A stretch of 25,864 bases of DNA from JANQEA01 sp964466035 (GTDB lineage Bacteria; Bipolaricaulota; Bipolaricaulia; UBA7950; UBA9294). The stretch spans positions 1-25,864 of the forward strand of contig CAYXLR010000024.1 in the NCBI GenBank assembly GCA_964466035.1, in the 5' to 3' direction. This document shows, in pieces, positions 22,278-25,864 of this stretch. The stretch's first letter is position 1. Each line of letters begins with the position of its first letter. Below the pieces are notes generated by a model. The model had not been told where the DNA came from. It made no database searches and saw nothing but the letters and a program-made list of their open reading frames with translations. Both the position numbers and the translations under genes were made by a program.

Positions 22278-22355
22278 GCCCGCTCCCGACCACGGAAGAG
22301 AGCGAGGGATCGCCATTCCTCTTCCCCTGCCGCCTCGTAGGGAAGAATCCGGCGT

Positions 22356-22845
22356 CTTCCCCTCCCCGTTGATGGGGAGACTGGGTGGGGGTGACGTAAA
22401 CGGTGGAGAACCCAAGCCCCCTCACCCTCGCCTTCCTCGATGAAGGTGACAAGGAAGGCGCTCCCCTCATCCCACCAGGGGAGAGGGAGGCAAGCGTGGG
22501 ATCGCACTTCTTGTTCCCCTCCCCCTTGANNNNNNNNNNNNNNNNNNNNNNNNNNNNNNNNNNNNNNNNNNNNNNNNNNNNNNNNNNNNNNNNNNNNNNN
22601 NNNNNNNNNNNNNNNNNNNNNNNNNNNNNCTTCCTCACTGAAGGTGACAAGGAAGGCGCTTCCCTCTCCCGCCAGGGGAGAGGGAGGCAAGCGTGGGATC
22701 GCACTTCTTGTTCCCCTCCCCCTTGACGGGGGAGGCCGGGTGGGGGTGACGTGAACGGTGGAGAACCCAAGCCCCCCTCACCCTCGCCTTCCTCACTGAA
22801 GGTGACAAGGAAGGCGCTTCCCTCTCCCGCCAGGGGAGAGGGTGA
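22356..22845 (-). repeat. Array B of the GC-rich palindromic repeat, with assembly gap
   Basis: The same repeat family as 17593-18041, in opposite orientation, with a period of 158 bp between the two units right of the gap (GACAAGGAAGG at 22646 and 22804). Hairpin cores are CCCCTCCC...GGGGAGG, CCTTCCTC...AAGGAAGG and CCCTCTCCC-GCCA-GGGGAGAGGG. Units within array B are nearly identical, which would explain why the assembly broke here. Confidence 0.85.
22530..22629. other. Scaffold gap (100 N)
   Basis: Exactly 100 N bases, the usual placeholder for a gap of unknown size, inside array B. If the 158-bp period holds and only one unit is interrupted, the true missing length is about 60 bp; more units could be missing. 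Confidence 0.97.
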
Positions 22846-22873
22846 GAGAAGCGCAGTCTGAGTCGCGGCCCGG

Positions 22874-22930
22874 CTAGTCGTTGACCACGGTGACGTTGCC
22901 GACGACCGAGTCCTGCAGCCCCTGATCGCC
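22874..22930 (-). pseudogene. Remnant C-terminus of a PKD-protein paralogue
   Basis: The minus strand reads GDQGLQDSVVGNVTVVND then TAG, aligning with DDQGEEDSASVNVTLTDD then TAG, the end of the PKD gene at 22975. The surrounding DNA is similar too, including the stop. The remnant is out of frame with the neighbouring gene, has no start, and loses similarity about 57 nt from its stop. It looks like the tail of a second PKD paralogue left after duplication or recombination. Confidence 0.65.
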
Positions 22931-22974
22931 GATCGGCAGGCGGTCGATGGATCGAATCAGGCCCAGGCTTGCGC

Positions 22975-23976
22975 CTAGTCGTCGGTCAGCGTTACGTTGA
23001 CCGACGCCGAGTCCTCTTCCCCTTGGTCGTCGTAGACCGCGAGCCTGGCGACGTACGTGTGGGTGGCAGTTCGGAGTTCGTAGATGTGGGTCACCTCGAG
23101 ATCGCTCGTCTCGACCTGGAACTCACCGTCGCCGAAGTCCCACGCGAAGTACTCGATCGTGTGCCCGGCGGAGGAGGAGGACCCCCGCGGGTCGAACGAG
23201 GCCTCGAACAACGAAGGAACGTCGGGACGGTCTTCGGATTCGTAGATCACGTCCGGACCGGTCAGCGCGACCTCGGCTTCCGGACCCTCGTCGCCGGTGT
23301 CGTTCTCCGGCACGATGGCGATGATCACCTTCTGTTCCGTGTCGACCTGGCCCGCGCTGTTCCAAACGAACAGGGTGACCGTGTACTCCTCGGTCTCCTC
23401 ATCCTCAGGGTTGAACGTGTGCGTGACTTCGACGCCGCTCGCGTCCTGTTCGTCTCCGAAGTCCCAGTCGTACGCGACGATCGTCCCCGTTCCCGCGGTG
23501 GAATCCGCGGCGTCGAACGTCACCGCGACCGGGGCCACCCCGATGAACGCGTCCACCGCAAACCGGGCCACGGGGAGGCCGGTCCCGTCACCGGTCCCGT
23601 CCCCCTCACCACCGACGCGGACCTCGATGCTCTGTTCCGCCACCGCTTGCGCGCCGCGGTCGTCCGTCACGGTCAGCGTCACCGTGAAGATCTCCGTCTC
23701 GGTCGTGGCGACGAACGTGTGCTGCACCGTCTCTCCGGTGTCGGTGTCGCCGTCCCCGAAATCCCACGCGTACGAGACGATGGTTCCGTCCGGGTCGGTG
23801 GAATCGACGGCGTTGAACGTCACGACCAGCGGCGAGTCGCCGGTGAGCACGTCGGCGGCGATCCGCGCGACGGGGCTCTGGTTGAAGAGAGAGCAGGCCA
23901 AGACGAGTCCGAGAAGAAGCGCACCCAACGTGACGATTCCCAGTTTCCGCAGTCTGTCACCGTTCTCGATCCTCAT
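22975..23976 (-). CDS. PKD-domain lipoprotein (three PKD domains)
   Basis: The 333-aa product has a lipobox LVLAC (C28), then SLFNQSPVARI leading into PKD domain 1 (about 33-118, YAWDFGDGD). PKD 2 is at about 133-225 (YDWDFGDEQ), and PKD 3 at about 240-330 (FAWDFGDGE) with a longer insertion in its middle. It is predicted to be lipid-anchored in the envelope. ATG 23976 has GGAGG 5 nt upstream; the frame stays open further upstream but without signals. It follows the larger PKD lipoprotein by 32 nt and the pair probably forms an operon. The C-S/W-L-F-N-x-x-P-V-A start shared with that gene shows they are paralogues. Confidence 0.88.
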   Translation of the reverse strand: MRIENGDRLRKLGIVTLGALLLGLVLACSLFNQSPVARIAADVLTGDSPLVVTFNAVDSTDPDGTIVSYAWDFGDGDTDTGETVQHTFVATTETEIFTVTLTVTDDRGAQAVAEQSIEVRVGGEGDGTGDGTGLPVARFAVDAFIGVAPVAVTFDAADSTAGTGTIVAYDWDFGDEQDASGVEVTHTFNPEDEETEEYTVTLFVWNSAGQVDTEQKVIIAIVPENDTGDEGPEAEVALTGPDVIYESEDRPDVPSLFEASFDPRGSSSSAGHTIEYFAWDFGDGEFQVETSDLEVTHIYELRTATHTYVARLAVYDDQGEEDSASVNVTLTDD

Positions 23977-24008
23977 CTCAGCCTCCTCGGCCAAGCCGCG
24001 GCAGCGTC

Positions 24009-25583
24009 CTACAAGTCGCCGCCGCCTTCCGTTCCCTGTTTTAGCGTCACGTAGCGCGAGTACGCGGCCGACTGGTATCCAAGCCAATCCTCGGCCGTGA
24101 CCGTGATCGTGTAGACGGTTCCGTCGACGTCGAAGTCGTACACGTGCCAGGCGACAATGTCATCGTTCTGATCTGCCGGGTTGAAGTCGATCCGCTCCGT
24201 GCCCGTGTTGTCGCCCCAGTTGACGTACAGGTAGCGGATCCCCCACGACTGGTTGGTGAACCAGTCCGGGTAGTCGCCGTCCCACGCCTGTCCCTCGGCG
24301 TCGTACGAGTAGTTGTGGTCGGCGTAGCCGTCCTCCGGTTCGTCGGGCGCGCTCGTCGACGTGGCGTCCGTCCCGTCCGCCAACTCGAGCGTCCCCTGAT
24401 CATCGGTATCGGTCAGATCGAACCAACGGGCATCGCCGATTCCCATCGAGCGGATCACGACCGAGACGGTCTGAAGCGCCCCGAGGTTCCCGTAGACGAC
24501 GTCGTCGGGCACCCATTCGTCTTGGTGGTCCTCATCTTCGTCGTCGTAGTCGGAAGCCGGTACATCCGGTTCGATGTATTGGACGTCGTTGCCTCCGCCG
24601 TCTCCGTCCGGTGGGTTTCCGATCTCGAACCCGGCCACCGGCCGGTGGTTGTACGCCTTGACCGTCTTGGTGATCGAGTCGCTCGTGCCCTCGTTGTCGG
24701 TCACTATCAGCGTGACCGAGAAGATCTCGCTCGACGTATCGGTCGTGAACACGTGCGTTTTCTCCGACGCGTCGATGTCCGAGGTCGCCGATCCGTCGCC
24801 GAACGACCACGTGTACAGGATGATCGTTCGCCCTTCGTCCGCCTCGGAATCCGAGGGATCGAAGGTGACCTGGAGCGGCGCCACGCCGGTCGAGTAGTCG
24901 ATGGTGAATTGCGCGCTCGGAGCGCCGGCCGCGGGGGTACCGTCCCCGGCGGTGGTGACCGTGACGCTCCTTGTCGCCGTCCCCGTCTTCCCGTCGGTGC
25001 CGTACACGGTGAGGGTCGCGGTGAACACATGGGCCCCGCTGCTGAAGTACGTGTGCGCCGTGGTGCGGCCGTACCCGACCGCGCCGTCGCCGAAGTCCCA
25101 CTCGTACCAGGAGATCGCTCCGTCCTCGTACGTCGACGCGGACGCGTTGAACGACACCGTCAGCGGCGACGTCCCGGAGCCGGGGCTGGCGGTGAAGCTC
25201 GCCGCCGGGCCCGGCGGTTCGGCCGGGAGGACGTAGATCGTCTTTTGCGCCGTCGCGGCGTCTCCCCCGTCATCCGTCACGCGCAGGACGACAACGAACG
25301 TACCTGCGGCGCCGTAGGTGTGCGAGACGTTCTCGCCGGTGCCGCTCGTCCCGTCCCCGAAGTCCCACTCGAACTTGACAATGGCGCCGTCCTCATCGAT
25401 GGAAGGCACGGCGCTGAAGTTGATCGTCAGCGGTGCTTGCCCGGTCTGCGCGCTGATCGTGAAGCCTGCTACCGGCGGCACGTTGAACAGCCAACAACCG
25501 CTCAGCCAGAGGAGAAGCGGCACGAGGAGGGCCGTGATGATCGCCCCTCGCGCCAGCCAGACTCTCGTTTCCCGCCTTTTCAC
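24009..25583 (-). CDS. Large PKD-domain lipoprotein with acidic insert
   Basis: The 524-aa product begins at GTG 25583 with GGAGG 6 nt upstream. The signal ends WLSGC (C30). Three PKD domains lie at about 37-115, 126-210 and 225-315 (cores FEWDFGDGT, YEWDFGDGA, YTWSFGDGS). A fourth, diverged one appears to be split: it starts at RPVAGFEIGNPP (about 317), is interrupted by a very acidic insert (YDDEDEDHQDEWVPDD, then a 100-residue segment rich in D, G and Y), and ends with YVNWGDNTGTERI and HVYDFDVDGTVYTITVTAEDWLG. The insert could bind calcium. It is predicted on the envelope surface. Its terminal TLKQGTEGGGDL tail is free. It is the first gene of the two-gene PKD operon. Confidence 0.88.
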   Translation of the reverse strand: MKRRETRVWLARGAIITALLVPLLLWLSGCWLFNVPPVAGFTISAQTGQAPLTINFSAVPSIDEDGAIVKFEWDFGDGTSGTGENVSHTYGAAGTFVVVLRVTDDGGDAATAQKTIYVLPAEPPGPAASFTASPGSGTSPLTVSFNASASTYEDGAISWYEWDFGDGAVGYGRTTAHTYFSSGAHVFTATLTVYGTDGKTGTATRSVTVTTAGDGTPAAGAPSAQFTIDYSTGVAPLQVTFDPSDSEADEGRTIILYTWSFGDGSATSDIDASEKTHVFTTDTSSEIFSVTLIVTDNEGTSDSITKTVKAYNHRPVAGFEIGNPPDGDGGGNDVQYIEPDVPASDYDDEDEDHQDEWVPDDVVYGNLGALQTVSVVIRSMGIGDARWFDLTDTDDQGTLELADGTDATSTSAPDEPEDGYADHNYSYDAEGQAWDGDYPDWFTNQSWGIRYLYVNWGDNTGTERIDFNPADQNDDIVAWHVYDFDVDGTVYTITVTAEDWLGYQSAAYSRYVTLKQGTEGGGDL

Positions 25584-25630
25584 CTTGGGCCTCCTTCAAA
25601 CCACGCCAGAATAGCATTCCGCCGGCTCTA

Positions 25631-25659
25631 AAGGTAGTCCTGATGTGAAGAAGCGTCAA
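25631..25659 (-). promoter_or_regulatory. Possible promoter for the PKD operon
   Basis: On the minus strand, TTGACG (25654-25659) and TACCTT (25631-25636) are separated by 17 bp, about 48 nt before the GTG start. The -10 is a poor match; a nearby TGCTATTCT could serve as an extended -10 instead. Confidence 0.35.
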
Positions 25660-25715
25660 TCCGGTTCGGATACTCCGTGGAACGACCCCTGTCCCCCGGC
25701 GAAGTGACGCGCGCC

Positions 25716-25748
25716 CGAAAGAAAAGGGAGGGGCGTGTAGCCCCTCCC
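25716..25748 (-). terminator. Rho-independent terminator
   Basis: Read on the minus strand, GGGAGGGGC-TACAC-GCCCCTCCC (25726-25748) is a perfect 9-bp stem followed by TTTTCTTTC. It lies 29 nt after the stop of the truncated gene at the right edge and should end its transcript. Confidence 0.85.
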
Positions 25749-25777
25749 TCGATCGGCTACGGCGTTCGGCCGTACCG

Positions 25778-25864
25778 TTACTCTTCGGTCCCGATTTCCG
25801 TCGCCGGAGCTTCCTCCTCGCCGAGCAGGCCGCCCAGCGAGAACTCCGCCGACAGCACCAGCGT
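25778..25864 (-). CDS. C-terminal end of an unknown protein, cut by window edge
   Basis: Only the last 28 residues are inside: TLVLSAEFSLGGLLGEEE and then APATEIGTEE, followed by TAA. The TLVLSAEFSLGGLL part has the alternating hydrophobic pattern of a final beta strand, such as that of a surface or outer-membrane barrel protein, but an acidic tail follows, so this is only a suggestion. A good terminator downstream supports it as a real gene. Confidence 0.6.
   Translation of the reverse strand, partial: TLVLSAEFSLGGLLGEEEAPATEIGTEE

Noticed and set aside
22255..22770. Frames reading through the N run.
   Set aside because: They span a scaffold gap and repeat DNA, so they cannot be supported.
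22975..24087. An earlier start for the PKD lipoprotein at 24087.
   Set aside because: It overlaps the end of the upstream PKD gene and lacks a ribosome site. ATG 23976 has GGAGG and opens a proper lipoprotein signal.

Overview
The window is a high-GC bacterial chromosome segment, probably from a metagenome assembly because it contains one 100-N scaffold gap at 22530-22629. The cell appears to be diderm: there are three lipobox lipoproteins, and the truncated C-terminus at the right edge looks like a membrane or envelope protein. The gene mix (SpoVG, MutS2, a Lon-like AAA protease, long NfeD, several PKD-domain lipoproteins) fits a deep-branching uncultured phylum such as Bipolaricaulota. That placement is a guess, because no rRNA or marker set is present.

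Left block (1-4811). On the minus strand, rnc (RNase III) runs directly into tRNA-Arg(CCT), with 2 nt between stop codon and tRNA. mutS2, spoVG and tRNA-Gln(TTG) form a second minus-strand run in which the spoVG stop codon is the first three bases of the tRNA. Downstream of tRNA-Gln lie two exact-period 168-bp hairpin-rich repeats, each carrying a 16-nt copy of the tRNA 3' end. Between the two runs is a plus-strand DinB/DfsB-like gene with a perfect CRP/FNR-type palindrome upstream.

Middle block (4947-13335). Two membrane exporters (EamA/DMT and MATE) point right. A coupled pair (HhH-GPD glycosylase and glycerate 2-kinase) points left and meets the MATE gene at a shared CTAG stop. A compact feoA-fur-feoB iron operon follows, headed by a strong promoter whose spacer is filled by a Fur box. 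A SagB-type oxidoreductase and a small unknown protein form a minus-strand pair.

Right block (13589-25864). This is envelope and secretion biased: a large secreted protein with an EF-hand and CARDB-like domains, a long NfeD membrane protease with a small membrane-anchored zinc-ribbon protein, an exported two-HKD phospholipase D-like protein, a Lon-like protease, and three PKD lipoproteins. Two arrays of one 154-158-bp GC-rich palindromic repeat, in opposite orientations, bracket the PLD-Lon-PKD segment. The assembly gap lies inside the second array.

The strongest unusual signals are the two protein-gene/tRNA junctions, the tRNA-Gln-derived repeat units, a metal-ligand substitution in RNase III, the CRP-like promoter geometry, the possibly leaderless feoA and PLD promoters, and a decayed tail of a PKD paralogue.
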